From Deltaproteobacteria bacterium (lineage in GTDB: Bacteria; Desulfobacterota; Desulfomonilia; UBA1062), in NCBI GenBank assembly GCA_015486075.1, contig WFSG01000018.1:23437-87436 (forward strand): DNA of 64,000 nucleotides, written 5' to 3'. Under the pieces are notes generated by a model. The model was not told where the DNA came from. It saw nothing but the letters and a program-made list of their open reading frames with translations, and did not search any database. Shown here piece by piece: positions 8,087-17,688 of this stretch. Each line of letters begins with the position of its first letter. Positions within the stretch are counted from its first letter, which is position 1. Position numbers and translations under genes: made by a program.

Positions 8087-11000
8087 ATGCGCTTGTCGTT
8101 TAAGACTAAGATAATATTAATGATTCTGTCAATACTGACTGTTTTCTTTGCCTCCATCATTTGGGCTTGGCATGTATATGTAAAGCCTGAATACATAAGG
8201 ACAAAGGTAGAAAATATACTGGCTTCTAGCCTTAATATGCCTGTTTCCATCGAGACCATGAGGGCCAGGATCTTCCCTTCTTTTGTGTTGAGTGCAGCCA
8301 AACTAAAGATAGGTACTCAGGACACTGTGTTATTCGGGGCAGGAAAGGCAGTTGTACGAATCTCGCTCTGGCGCCTATTAATAGGCCAGGTACGCATTGC
8401 AGGTGTATATCTGGACAAACCCTATGTTAAAGTGCATAGTTGGGATGCCTTGAAAAGCCTCAAGATAAGGTTACCGAGAAGAAAGAAAAGGCTACCGCGA
8501 ATCAATGTGGCACATGGAGAGATAGATGGATTTATCAGCGGGCGATATATAAAGATAAAGGACATCAATGGTTATATAAGTCGAAGGGGTATCTCTCTAT
8601 CCGGTGGTATTGCAGGAGGTAATGTTTCTCTCAATGGTTTTGTTGAAAGACCAAGGTGGCGTTATTCCTTGTCCATTGATTCACTTGCACTGGGTGACTT
8701 GTTTAACAAGCTACGGGGAAAGGCCAATATAAACTTGGAAGGTGAAGTTAAAGATGATGCCGTGGACATGTCTGCAAGCGCGGAAGTCTCATCCCTTGAG
8801 CTCTTATATCCCTCGAGACACGTAGAGCTTGGTGATGTAACCTTGGGTGTTGGTTTCAAGGGTGATAAGAATGAACTTTCAATAGACCGTATCTTATTTG
8901 ACAGTAGCATTATTACCTTGAGGGGGCATGGGGAAGTTAAAGGATTAAAAGAGTTTCATACCGCGGCGCTGGAACTCGACATGCAGTCAGACGATTTTGA
9001 CTATGACAATTTTGTGGGTTGCTTGCCAATTGAATATTTCCCCACATGGTTGTCCAAGGTCCTCGTGTCAAAGATAAGACATGGAAAGTCGAGATTTTCC
9101 CACATACACTACAGAGGCCCGCTGGATGCCCTTAAGGATCCTCACCGTCTGTTAGCCGGTCTGTACATAAAGGAGATTCTTGATGGACAGTGGTTTAATG
9201 AAGGATACACCAATGATACTGTAAAAGGCATTACAGGTTCCTTTGTGCTTAAGGATGGTAACGCCATATTTGAGAATCTCTCCGGTTACATGGGTAAATC
9301 TAGAATAGATAGGGTAGATGTGCGCTTCCTAGATATAGCTAGGCATGGCCTAAGACTGGAGGTAGAGACCCATCTGAATAAAATGGCCCTTAAAGCTTTT
9401 TTACCTGCATGGCGGGCAATAGTAATGCCAGCGAAACTTAACAGACTATTTGCTGGAGTGACTCATGTAAGGGGAGGCCGGGTTAGCGGTAACGTAAGGG
9501 TGCGCTGGGACAAGCTCTCGGGTAAACCTGCTCAGGTATGTGGTAACGTATACCTTGATAACTGTACTTTTAATTGGGGAGATATAAGGTTAAGGGAACT
9601 CACGTGCAGGGCGGTCTCCAAAGGCTTTGATTCCCCTGTGCTTGTTGATCTGAAAGGCGTGGTAAATAGTTTGCCTGTGGATTCGCTTAAGATGAGTATG
9701 GTCGATCTTTTCGGCAAGAAGACATACACATATACCCTTAGGATGTACGGCATGGGCGTAGGTAACGTGTTCCAGGCCAAAGATCATCTTAGGCTTGTAA
9801 TTAAAGGCACGGGTAGGGGGCCGGCAATTTCAGGTAGTATACAATTGTCTTCTAAGGGATTTAGTCTTTTTGGCACGCATTACAGGTATGCACATGGCTT
9901 TCTTCACGGTCGAGGGAAGCTTAAGGGTAGACTCTTCAATGGATTTGAACTGGATATAAGGGATCTATATGTACCTGTTGCAAGGCAGAAACTAGCTCTT
10001 AGTATATCTATCACGGGTGCAGGTGGCAGGCTTAAGGTTAAGGGGCCCTTGGCCCTTAACTGTATGGATGCGCTGGCTGAAGGGAGGTACCATAGGCTAA
10101 AGGGCCTGGTGGATGGGGATGTACTTGTAATCTGGAAGAAGAAGACAAAACCTTACCTGAAAGGAAAGGTGCGTTTCAGGGATGCTCTTATCTATCAAGG
10201 GGATAGACCGGTTGAATTGACAGGGTACGTTATTATGAAAGGGAAAAGGATTAAGAGTACCATGCTAAACCTGATGGTAGATGGTGTTACTTACCGTGTG
10301 TCTGGCTATCTTGATCTGATGAAAAGGCCATATTTTAAAGGAGATATTGATATTGATAACCTTAGGGTTAACAATGGTAAAACTAGCACTACTCGGGGTC
10401 TGTTTGACAGCCTTGATGGAGATGCCAACCTAGATGTAAGCAATATAATCGTACTGGGGATACCTTTCAAGGAAGGGGAAGCCAGGGCAAGGCTTATCCA
10501 TGGAAGGTTAAAACTGTCAGGAATTCGATTAAATGGCCTGGAAGGCAACGTGAAGGGTAGCGTGAGCCTCTGCTCGTTTAGGCCCAAAGAGCTGGACCTG
10601 TACCTGGGTCTTAAAGGAGTGGACATGAAAGATTTCTTTGCATCCATTACCGGTGGTACTGGGCGCATGGAGGGTAAGATGGACCTTATAGGCCACATAT
10701 GGGGTAAAACGGATTCATTGAACGGTAACCTTGCCTTTTATGCTTCAGACGGCCGTATACTTAGGTTTAGTCTGCTATCCAAACTATTTAGCATATTGAA
10801 TGTTTACAAGATACTAAAAACACGCACACTGGATATCTTTGAGCATGGTTTTCCTTACAACTATATTTCTTCCACGTTTACCATAAAGGATGGTGTTATG
10901 TTTTTTGATGATTTTCGCCTTGACAGCAACTCATTGCAGTTTTCTGCCATAGGAAGGTATGTAATAAAGAAGAAGTACATAGATGCAAGCCTTGGCGTTC

Positions 11001-11245
11001 AGCCGCTTGAGACATTTGACAAGGCCATAAGTATTATACCTATCATAGGATGGGTCATAACCGGTAAGAACAAAAGGATATTCGTGGTAAGCTTTAAGGT
11101 TACAGGAGATATAGAGGATCCTTCCATAATGGTTGAACCCATGGATACCCTTTCCGATGCCATTAAAGGTCCCTTGCTGCGGGGCTTGAGGCTACCGAAG
11201 GAAATAATAAAGAATCCCAGAGGCTTGATTATGAATAACCCTTGA
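8087..11245 (+). CDS. Large AsmA/YhdP-like envelope protein
   Basis: The 1052-residue protein has an N-terminal membrane anchor (residues 8-30) followed by a long beta-rich periplasmic region with AsmA-family features: PEYIRTKVENILASSLNMPV near 34-53, a central DUF3971-like region, and a C-terminal AsmA_2-like segment containing RILRFSLLSKLFSILNVYKI near 899-918 and LGVQPLETFDKAISIIPIIG near 965-984. YhdP, TamB and AsmA relatives are bridge-like proteins implicated in phospholipid transport to the outer membrane; the exact role here is inferred. GGAGGGG precedes the ATG. It is a single gene, divergent from the flagellar operon and convergent with hflX. Confidence 0.8.
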   Translation: MRLSFKTKIILMILSILTVFFASIIWAWHVYVKPEYIRTKVENILASSLNMPVSIETMRARIFPSFVLSAAKLKIGTQDTVLFGAGKAVVRISLWRLLIGQVRIAGVYLDKPYVKVHSWDALKSLKIRLPRRKKRLPRINVAHGEIDGFISGRYIKIKDINGYISRRGISLSGGIAGGNVSLNGFVERPRWRYSLSIDSLALGDLFNKLRGKANINLEGEVKDDAVDMSASAEVSSLELLYPSRHVELGDVTLGVGFKGDKNELSIDRILFDSSIITLRGHGEVKGLKEFHTAALELDMQSDDFDYDNFVGCLPIEYFPTWLSKVLVSKIRHGKSRFSHIHYRGPLDALKDPHRLLAGLYIKEILDGQWFNEGYTNDTVKGITGSFVLKDGNAIFENLSGYMGKSRIDRVDVRFLDIARHGLRLEVETHLNKMALKAFLPAWRAIVMPAKLNRLFAGVTHVRGGRVSGNVRVRWDKLSGKPAQVCGNVYLDNCTFNWGDIRLRELTCRAVSKGFDSPVLVDLKGVVNSLPVDSLKMSMVDLFGKKTYTYTLRMYGMGVGNVFQAKDHLRLVIKGTGRGPAISGSIQLSSKGFSLFGTHYRYAHGFLHGRGKLKGRLFNGFELDIRDLYVPVARQKLALSISITGAGGRLKVKGPLALNCMDALAEGRYHRLKGLVDGDVLVIWKKKTKPYLKGKVRFRDALIYQGDRPVELTGYVIMKGKRIKSTMLNLMVDGVTYRVSGYLDLMKRPYFKGDIDIDNLRVNNGKTSTTRGLFDSLDGDANLDVSNIIVLGIPFKEGEARARLIHGRLKLSGIRLNGLEGNVKGSVSLCSFRPKELDLYLGLKGVDMKDFFASITGGTGRMEGKMDLIGHIWGKTDSLNGNLAFYASDGRILRFSLLSKLFSILNVYKILKTRTLDIFEHGFPYNYISSTFTIKDGVMFFDDFRLDSNSLQFSAIGRYVIKKKYIDASLGVQPLETFDKAISIIPIIGWVITGKNKRIFVVSFKVTGDIEDPSIMVEPMDTLSDAIKGPLLRGLRLPKEIIKNPRGLIMNNP

Positions 11246-11298
11246 GTTGCTGCTCTGTGGGTTTAAAGATGCGTTTACAATGTTTACTGGAAAATGGA

Positions 11299-12972
11299 TC
11301 AATCTTGGTGTGTATTTGAGCTAGTTTGACTACCTGTAATGCTTGTATCTGTGCTCAAGAAGAAATCTTGTATTTTCTCTATAAGGGGATTGAGAGTAAG
11401 TTTGTTTGTTGCTGATATTGCACACCCGTTGTACCTCGTTGCATAGGCATTTGCCGTTTCTCTGTCCACCTTGTCTGACTTGTTGAATACCTTTATCCGT
11501 GGCCTTGATTGCAGACCAAGGTCCTTGAGTATGTTGTCAACGGCTGCCATTTTACCTTCTATATCTGGGTCACTGAGGTCTATTACCTCAAGTAGCAAGT
11601 CTGCCTCGTCCAATTCCTCCAAGGTAGCCATGAATGCCTTTCTGAGTTCCTCGGGAAGTTCTCTCAGGAATCCAACCGTATCCGTTATTATTACATCAAG
11701 GTCCCTAGGAAACCTGAGCCTTTTACTCGATGGGTCCAATGTTGCAAAGGGCATGTCTGCCGTGAAGACCTTACCTTTAGTAAGCGTATTAAGCAGCGTT
11801 GACTTGCCCGTATTTGTGTAGCCTATTATGGATACAATAGGTACGCGGTTTTTACTCCTTTTCTGCCTTGTTATCCCTCTCTTCCTGCTTATGAGCTTGA
11901 TCTCGTATTCTAGCCTAGAGATACGTTCTTTTGCTCGTCTCCTGTCGATCTCGAGCTTTGTCTCGCCAGGTCCCCTTGTTCCTATGCCGCCCGCCAGCCT
12001 GCTTAATGCAGGCCTTGCCCCTACAAGTCTTGGCATGGCGTATTTAAGCTGTGCTAGCTCAACCTGTATCTTACCTTCCTTTGTCTTTGCCCTTTTGGCA
12101 AAGATGTCGAGTATGAGTTGAGTACGGTCTACAACCCTTAGGTCGCTGAGGTCTGAAATTGCCCTTGACTGCGATGGGCTTAGCTCCTGGTTAAAGACGA
12201 GAAGGTTTGCATCCATTGCAAGGGCATTTATGACTATTTCCTTGAGCTTCCCCTTTCCTACAATGAGCCTGGGGTCAGGTCTTGGGCGCTTTTGTATTAC
12301 TGTATCCAGAACAGTTATACCGGCCGATAAGGTGAGCGCCTTGAACTCTTCCATTTGTATGCGGACCGTGTCAGTTATACTGGAGGCGGTGGCTATAAGG
12401 ATAGCCCTGTCCTTGCTCGCATTTACCTTTCTCACTGAATGGGACCGGTATATGCTATCTTCTAGTTCCCTTACAAACCTGTCGAAGGGTATGTTGACAT
12501 TAGGTGTATGTGTAGGGTCAAGTATATTCCACGGTTTAGTTGAATGATCTTGTGGTACAAGGTGAGCACCGTATGCAAGAGTCGGTTTACCATCTTTAGA
12601 GACAGCTATAGCATACATCATATCTAGCCTTAGCATGGCGAGGTCAGTGAGATCTTCCGTTGTAAGGCCTACATTGGTTAGATGTGTGTGTATGAACCTG
12701 AGCCCCTGTAGTCTTCCTGGATGCATACGGACCCTTTGTAACCTAGGGATGGATATGCTGTTCGAATCGCCTGCTACGACATACGCAACACCACCTTTGC
12801 GCGTAATGAGCAAACCAATTTGTATCCCCATGATACGTGATAGAAAAGCCATTTCGTTACAAAGCTCAGTTGTAAAGACCTTGTCTGGAGGCACCTTCCT
12901 TCGGTAGAGATGCTCTAGTGCTCTTACTTCCGATGCCTTTAAAGCCTTTGTTTTGCCGAAAACCTTGTGTAT
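11299..12972 (-). CDS. hflX: Ribosome-associated GTPase HflX, probable AUA start
   Basis: HflX is a GTPase that splits stalled or stressed ribosomes. The GTPase domain shows GYTNTGKST (P-loop), DTVGFLRELP and NKSDK, preceded by the HflX glycine-rich linker GGIGTRGPGETKLEIDRRRA. Before the classical HflX N-domain is an extension of about 170 residues like that of delta-proteobacterial HflX. The first canonical in-frame start is a GTG at 12894, but the frame stays open upstream and encodes family-like sequence (VFGKTKALKASEVRALEHLY) back to an ATA at 12972 sitting 8 bases after GGAGG. No ATG, GTG, TTG or CTG exists between the upstream stop and 12894, so an AUA start (557 aa) is proposed; a gene caller would report the GTG start (531 aa). 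Confidence 0.9.
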   Translation of the reverse strand: MHKVFGKTKALKASEVRALEHLYRRKVPPDKVFTTELCNEMAFLSRIMGIQIGLLITRKGGVAYVVAGDSNSISIPRLQRVRMHPGRLQGLRFIHTHLTNVGLTTEDLTDLAMLRLDMMYAIAVSKDGKPTLAYGAHLVPQDHSTKPWNILDPTHTPNVNIPFDRFVRELEDSIYRSHSVRKVNASKDRAILIATASSITDTVRIQMEEFKALTLSAGITVLDTVIQKRPRPDPRLIVGKGKLKEIVINALAMDANLLVFNQELSPSQSRAISDLSDLRVVDRTQLILDIFAKRAKTKEGKIQVELAQLKYAMPRLVGARPALSRLAGGIGTRGPGETKLEIDRRRAKERISRLEYEIKLISRKRGITRQKRSKNRVPIVSIIGYTNTGKSTLLNTLTKGKVFTADMPFATLDPSSKRLRFPRDLDVIITDTVGFLRELPEELRKAFMATLEELDEADLLLEVIDLSDPDIEGKMAAVDNILKDLGLQSRPRIKVFNKSDKVDRETANAYATRYNGCAISATNKLTLNPLIEKIQDFFLSTDTSITGSQTSSNTHQD

Positions 12973-12989
12973 ACTGCCTCCCTCCGGTG

Positions 12990-13487
12990 TTATGCCTTTT
13001 CTATCAACGAGTGATGAAGTGTTACCTTGGCGTAAGTGTTTACAAGCTCAACTAGAATTTTTACTCGTCCCTCATCAGATTCCCACATGTCAAAGATACC
13101 GTAAACGTCCTTCATAGGGCCCGATTTAACCCGGATGACATCACCATGCTTGTAGTCCATGGGTCTTCTGACAACACCGTCATCTTCAGCTGACTTGAGA
13201 GCACGTATGAAGTCCTCCTCTATGGGTATTGGGGTGTAGTTGTCAATGAGCAGTCTTCTAACCCCTCTGCACCACCTAACCTTGTGAAACACCTCTTCTA
13301 CGGGTTTAACATTTATGAATAGATAGCTGGGGAAGAGAGGGTGAAGCTTTAGAGTTTTCTTCCTGGCGTGAAATACGTACCTTTCCATCAGGGGTTGGTA
13401 AACTGATATTCCCGAATTTTTTAAGAATCTTATAGCAATATCGTCTTCTCTTGGATTCGTCTGGACAACGAACCACTTGCTATCCAT
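12990..13487 (-). CDS. NusG-family transcription factor paralogue (RfaH/UpxY/LoaP-like)
   Basis: The 165-residue product has an NGN domain (SKWFVVQTNPREDDIAIRFL near residues 3-22, then HPLFPSYLFINV near 51-62) and a C-terminal KOW motif (HGDVIRVKSGPMKDVYGIFD near 117-136). Such paralogues act as specialised elongation or antitermination factors, often for long polysaccharide or secondary-metabolite operons. It is not the housekeeping nusG, which normally sits with secE and the L11 genes. An in-frame TTG nine bases upstream is less likely than the ATG at 13487; neither has a strong ribosome site. It lies between a YibQ-type deacetylase and hflX, and the target operon is unknown. Confidence 0.85.
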   Translation of the reverse strand: MDSKWFVVQTNPREDDIAIRFLKNSGISVYQPLMERYVFHARKKTLKLHPLFPSYLFINVKPVEEVFHKVRWCRGVRRLLIDNYTPIPIEEDFIRALKSAEDDGVVRRPMDYKHGDVIRVKSGPMKDVYGIFDMWESDEGRVKILVELVNTYAKVTLHHSLIEKA

Positions 13488-13555
13488 GGTTTTCAACTAT
13501 AGCCCAAATGAATCCGACAGTCAAATAAAGGCTGACTTTTGGCCACGGCATGCCA

Positions 13556-14602
13556 TCATCTCTGGGTAAAGTCTTTGTACATCGCTATAAATGTGGACAC
13601 AGGTACAACCTTAACACCTTGCATCTTAAGCTTGGGTATCTCTTTTTTTAGTACTCTTATGGTCATGGGATGAGGATGACATATCCCTATGGCAGAGGGA
13701 AAATATCTACCTACGAAGGCAAGCTTTCGAAGTTGGGTAGATATGTATTTATACGTGCACTCGTTGTCTAGGAAGACATCCCTAGAAGCAAAAGGGATCC
13801 TGGTTTTAAGCGCCACTGTCTTGCAGATTGAATTTCTCGTTGTAAGGCTATCCACGAAGAAAAGCCCCCTCTTGTTCAAATTTTTGCAGACTATTGACAT
13901 GATGGTCTCATTCTGGGTGACTTTTGAACCCATGTGATTGTTTACACCAGATATAAAAGGTATGGCAGATAGATCCTTTAATAAGACCGATCTTATCACT
14001 TTGGGCCTCATATAGGTATAGATAGCACCTTTGCCAGGGTTTTTCCCGTTACCTTCCATGGGTAGGTGTAACATCAATTCTTTACCCCTTGAATGTAAGT
14101 ACCATGCCACTTCCTTCGAATATGGCCTGAAGGGTAGAATGGAAAATGTGAGGGCGGCATTTATTGAACCCAGTGCCTTGGCCGCCTTCATAGATAACCC
14201 CATGTCGTCTACTATGATAGCAATACGTGCAATCTCCCTGGGGAATAATAGATCTACATCCCAATGTATACCTTTAATGGAAAGGGATATGATGTATTTG
14301 CCTTTGATGTTGTATGAGTTGGTAAGGGGGCGTAATCTGTCGAATACCTTGAGTATTTTATCTATGCTGATTGCTCTGGGTATATATACCCTTATCTTGT
14401 TGCCTTCTATGCGTACCTCTTGCCTTTTTATTCCAGACTCGAATAGGCAGCCCTTGATCAAGGTCTCACTTGCATATCTGTCTATCACTGCCTGTTTTCT
14501 AGACCTGTGATGACCTACATATACAAGGATAGTAAGGCCCAGGGCCAGTAGTAAAGAGGCTGCTATTATATATGTGGGCTTGGCCTTAAAATGTTTTATC
14601 AT
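13556..14602 (-). CDS. YibQ-family divergent polysaccharide deacetylase
   Basis: The 348-residue protein has an N-terminal membrane anchor (about residues 11-29) and a C-terminal domain of the divergent polysaccharide deacetylase family (DUF610/YibQ): IARIAIIVDDMGLSMKAAKA at about 126-145, LTFSILPFRPYSKEVA, ELMLHLPMEG, GVNNHMGSK, and FFVDSLTT, with IGICHPHPMTI near the end. Metal-ligand type residues (DD, HLPME, NNHMGS, HPHP) are retained. It is probably periplasmic and acts on a cell-surface or peptidoglycan glycan, but the substrate is unknown. Its ATG overlaps the ctpA stop (ATGA), so it is coupled to the protease. Confidence 0.85.
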   Translation of the reverse strand: MIKHFKAKPTYIIAASLLLALGLTILVYVGHHRSRKQAVIDRYASETLIKGCLFESGIKRQEVRIEGNKIRVYIPRAISIDKILKVFDRLRPLTNSYNIKGKYIISLSIKGIHWDVDLLFPREIARIAIIVDDMGLSMKAAKALGSINAALTFSILPFRPYSKEVAWYLHSRGKELMLHLPMEGNGKNPGKGAIYTYMRPKVIRSVLLKDLSAIPFISGVNNHMGSKVTQNETIMSIVCKNLNKRGLFFVDSLTTRNSICKTVALKTRIPFASRDVFLDNECTYKYISTQLRKLAFVGRYFPSAIGICHPHPMTIRVLKKEIPKLKMQGVKVVPVSTFIAMYKDFTQR

Positions 14603-15897
14603 GCAGCCTTTTTACTCGAGTTGAATATCTCCCATGTCTTGAGAAGGTCCAGGGCATATTTAAGCTGGTAGTCAGATTTAAGCATGTCCTTTGCCTTCTT
14701 ACTTATGGTGATACCTTTAGTTACTTTTCCCTGTGGCTTAAGGTGATGTTTTAGGTCTTTTTCCCGGATAAAATTGCCCCCCTGTGTGGAGGCCTTTGGG
14801 GGTAATATTTGAGCCACTTTTATATCGGGTACTATTCCCATTGCCTGGATAGACCTGCCAGACGGTGTATAATACCTTGCAACAGTTAGCTTTAGGGCTG
14901 ACCCGTCAGACAGAGGTCTTATGGTTTGCACCGAGGCCTTTCCAAAACTCCTTGTTCCCACTATTACGGCTCTATTGTGGTCCTGGAGTGCACCCGCGAC
15001 TATCTCTGCAGCACTGGCCGTGCCCCCATTGATCAACACAACCATGGGAAAACCGGTGAACGTACCCGGTGCATGGGCCATGAAGGTCTTTCTCTCCTCG
15101 GGTCTCCTTCCATCGGTGTATACTATTTTGCCCTTGGTGATAAACAGGTCGCTCACCTCCACAGCCTGCTCAAGCAATCCCCCGGGGTTATACCTTAGAT
15201 CTAGAATAAGGCCCTTTAACGAAGGCATTTTCCTCAAGGCCTTCTCTATGCTTTCCGCGGTGTCAGACTGGAAATTCCTGACCCTTATGTATGCGTACCC
15301 GGGTTCTAGGTACATTGATTTAACGCTTTGTATATGTATGATGTCCCTCTTTATCGTTACTTCAAAAGGTTTCTCCTCTGTCTTCCTTAGTATGGTAATG
15401 GTTATCTTTGTGCCCTTTGGCCCACGCATCAATTTCACTGCTTCGTGCAATGACATGTCTGTTGTTGACTTACCCTCGATCTTTATAATCTTGTCGCCCG
15501 GTTTTATACCTGCCTTGAATGCCGGGGTTCCCTCTATAGGCGTTATGACAGTGAGAACTCCGTCACGAAGACCTATCTCTATACCAAGGCCACCAAAAGA
15601 GCCTGTTGTGCTTATTTGCATTTCCTTGTACTCTTCCTTTGTTAGATACGTAGAGTGTGGGTCCAACACTGATGTCATGCCCTTTATTGCCCCCTCGATA
15701 AGCTTTTTTGGGGGTACCTTCTCAACATAATCTTTCTCGATTATTTGTAGACAATCCGTAAATTTCTCAAGCTGTTGGTATATACTGGAATTGGGCGCTG
15801 CCCTTAGCAAATGCGTATTGTTGAACATAAACAGAGCTGTGGTGATCGAAAGAATAACTGCAATAGCAATAATAGATATTATATGATATTTTTTCAT
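14599..15897 (-). CDS. ctpA: Carboxyl-terminal processing protease CtpA/Prc (peptidase S41)
   Basis: The 432-residue protein has a signal or anchor segment (residues 6-26), a PDZ domain (about 90-185, with GGLGIEIGLRDG and GIKPGDKIIKIEG), and an S41 protease domain. The catalytic serine lies in NGGTASAAEIVAGAL and the lysine in GTRSFGKASVQ, the Ser-Lys dyad of the family. These periplasmic proteases trim or degrade proteins, often peptidoglycan hydrolases, from the C-terminus. It starts behind CAGGAGAA and is the first gene of the ctpA-yibQ-nusG paralogue-hflX minus-strand run. Confidence 0.95.
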   Translation of the reverse strand: MKKYHIISIIAIAVILSITTALFMFNNTHLLRAAPNSSIYQQLEKFTDCLQIIEKDYVEKVPPKKLIEGAIKGMTSVLDPHSTYLTKEEYKEMQISTTGSFGGLGIEIGLRDGVLTVITPIEGTPAFKAGIKPGDKIIKIEGKSTTDMSLHEAVKLMRGPKGTKITITILRKTEEKPFEVTIKRDIIHIQSVKSMYLEPGYAYIRVRNFQSDTAESIEKALRKMPSLKGLILDLRYNPGGLLEQAVEVSDLFITKGKIVYTDGRRPEERKTFMAHAPGTFTGFPMVVLINGGTASAAEIVAGALQDHNRAVIVGTRSFGKASVQTIRPLSDGSALKLTVARYYTPSGRSIQAMGIVPDIKVAQILPPKASTQGGNFIREKDLKHHLKPQGKVTKGITISKKAKDMLKSDYQLKYALDLLKTWEIFNSSKKAA

Positions 15898-16138
15898 TAT
15901 GTTCTCCTGTTCAGGTTAATTTTTATCGACCTTATATCACAGTTGTATTAATGGTAAAATAATTAAGTTTGAGCTTGTTCACTTGCAGAACTTTTTAGAT
16001 TGGTATAGCGCATTTACTTGTTTTTATCTTTATTTTCTTGTAGCCTTCCTCGATGCTGAAGAACTTGGTTTAGGCATACTACATGAATCTCATTTGTGGT
16101 AGCAGGGCATATCTTTGGCAGATATTTGGAGGTATGTT

Positions 16139-16882
16139 GTGGGTACTATCTATATAAATGGCAAAGAACACGATGTAGCCTTGGTTATCTTCGATAAAGA
16201 TGGCACTTTGCTAGATTTTGGTGAGACCTGGATAAAGGTAATGAGGAGTTTGATTGATAAGCTGGAAAGGAATGCAAACAAGCAGGGGAAATTGAAGCCG
16301 AAGATAGAGGCCGCCCTTGGGATATCTGTGGATACCGGAAAGGTAGACCCCTTTGGGCCTCTTGCCATGGGTACATTTACCGAGTGTGACACCCTTATTT
16401 CCTATTGTTTGTACAGCTCTTCCGTAAGATGGGACCGTGCGAGGGATATCGTTCATTTAACCGAGAAAGAGATTTTTGCAGGAGGAATAAGGGAACATAA
16501 TGTGGTAGCAGCGGACGGTTCAATAGCCCTTTTGAAGAGACTAAGGGAGAGGGGGATCCGGATAGCCGTAGCTACAAACGATAATGTTGCGGATACCACC
16601 AGGGATATGGAAGCTATAGGCGCGATCAGCTACATCGATCTTATCATAGGTGCTGACAGCGTAGACAAGACAAAGCCTGATCCAGAGATGGTCTACAAGA
16701 TCTGCAATAGACTCGGTATAGAACCGGGCAAATCCATACTCGTGGGCGATATGCTAGTTGATATCTTAATGGGTAAGAATGCAGGTGTTATGCTAACAGT
16801 AGGTGTTTGCGGCTTGTTGCCAAGGGAAATTCTGGAAGAATACGCTGACGTGGTTATACCATCGCTTAATGAAATCAGGTAG
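16139..16882 (+). CDS. HAD-superfamily hydrolase (phosphatase)
   Basis: The 247-residue protein is a HAD phosphatase: motif I FDKDGTLLDF with the nucleophile and acid aspartates near residue 19, motif II threonine in RIAVATND, motif III lysine in DSVDKTKPDPEM, and motif IV SILVGDMLVDILMG. A helical cap lies between motifs I and II, and the fold resembles phosphoglycolate phosphatase/Gph or PpaX. The substrate cannot be told. The GTG at 16139 is preferred because TTTGGAGG lies 6 bases upstream; a TTG at 16115 is the alternative. The 241-base gap from ctpA shows no further gene. Confidence 0.85.
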   Translation: MGTIYINGKEHDVALVIFDKDGTLLDFGETWIKVMRSLIDKLERNANKQGKLKPKIEAALGISVDTGKVDPFGPLAMGTFTECDTLISYCLYSSSVRWDRARDIVHLTEKEIFAGGIREHNVVAADGSIALLKRLRERGIRIAVATNDNVADTTRDMEAIGAISYIDLIIGADSVDKTKPDPEMVYKICNRLGIEPGKSILVGDMLVDILMGKNAGVMLTVGVCGLLPREILEEYADVVIPSLNEIR

Positions 16883-16959
16883 AGAGATAATAGTTAAGAG
16901 GCAAAATAGCTCTGGGATACAGGAAGTTGGATGATCATCGGTCAATCGTGTCCTACACC

Positions 16960-17520
16960 CTAGTAATCCGATTCGCTGAACACCTCGGCCTGGAATGTCT
17001 CGAAACGGGCGTCCCTTCTCCATGCCTCAGGATCAAGACCAGCCTTCATGCTCAGGTAGCGCATGGTAGTTTCCCTGTCCCATCCTTGCTCTGTTGCCAC
17101 CTGGGGCAGAAAGACCGCCTGGTAAGGCCCCTTTTTCAGTATGATACCGTCTGTACCTACCCTGAATTCCGATATGTCACTTATTTCCCTCGGCGGTGTG
17201 AGGACTGATATCTCTATATCAACCTGACCCAGCTCTTTTGGACCTAGGGGAGGGAACCTGGGGTCTCTGAACGCTGCATTCCTCGCGTTTTCCATAACAG
17301 CCTGCCAGAGTGGTAGCATGGGTAGTATATATCCTATGCAGCCCCTTAGCTCTTGATTCTTATGCAGTGTGACAAACACACCCATTTTTTTCTTCAACGT
17401 TGGGCTAAGACTGGATGTCTCTGGCTCAACGTCGTGGATGTCTTTGCCCTCTATAATGGCCTTTATGGCCTTTCTTGCAAGAGAAAGCAGTAACCTTCTT
17501 TCTTCCTTCGTAAGTGGCAT
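16960..17520 (-). CDS. amrA: AMMECR1-domain protein (AmmeMemoRadiSam system protein A type)
   Basis: The 186-residue product carries the AMMECR1 signature ELRGCIGYI at about residues 58-66, with NARNAAFRDPRFPPL at 79-93, VDIEISVLTPP near 102-112, and a C-terminal VATEQGWDRETTMRYLSMKA stretch. The family is conserved from archaea to human; in bacteria it is often linked to Memo-like and radical-SAM genes, which are not found in this window. The biochemical function is not established. The start at 17520 (MPLTKEERR) is preferred over an ATG 24 bases upstream because homologous sequence begins there. It is convergent with the HAD gene. Confidence 0.88.
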   Translation of the reverse strand: MPLTKEERRLLLSLARKAIKAIIEGKDIHDVEPETSSLSPTLKKKMGVFVTLHKNQELRGCIGYILPMLPLWQAVMENARNAAFRDPRFPPLGPKELGQVDIEISVLTPPREISDISEFRVGTDGIILKKGPYQAVFLPQVATEQGWDRETTMRYLSMKAGLDPEAWRRDARFETFQAEVFSESDY

Positions 17521-17620
17521 GGTATACCTATCCCCTTTTATCATAATATCTTGATTGAAGTTATATAAACCTATTTTTTTAGTCTTTAAAGATCAAAAAA
17601 GAACAGCATTATCAGTTTGG

Positions 17621-17649
17621 TTGACTAGCAGATTGAAATCTTCTATAAC
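17621..17649 (+). promoter_or_regulatory. Sigma-70-type promoter of the lysS-lol-bam-lpx operon
   Basis: TTGACT (17621-17626) and TATAAC (17644-17649) are separated by exactly 17 bases. The predicted start near 17656 leaves a leader of about 33 bases that includes AAGGAGAG (17673-17680). All genes to 32063 are tightly spaced, so this may drive the whole block. Confidence 0.6.
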
Positions 17650-17688
17650 TGCCCTCAATTTACTAAAATCATAAGGAGAGGGTTTTTG

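Noticed and set aside
11471..12547. Plus-strand open frames opposite hflX, serine- and leucine-rich
   Set aside because: Shadow of hflX, and no start site or homology.
14921..15730. A 269-codon plus-strand open frame opposite ctpA
   Set aside because: Antisense of a conserved S41 protease; its hydrophobic look comes from complementing charged codons.
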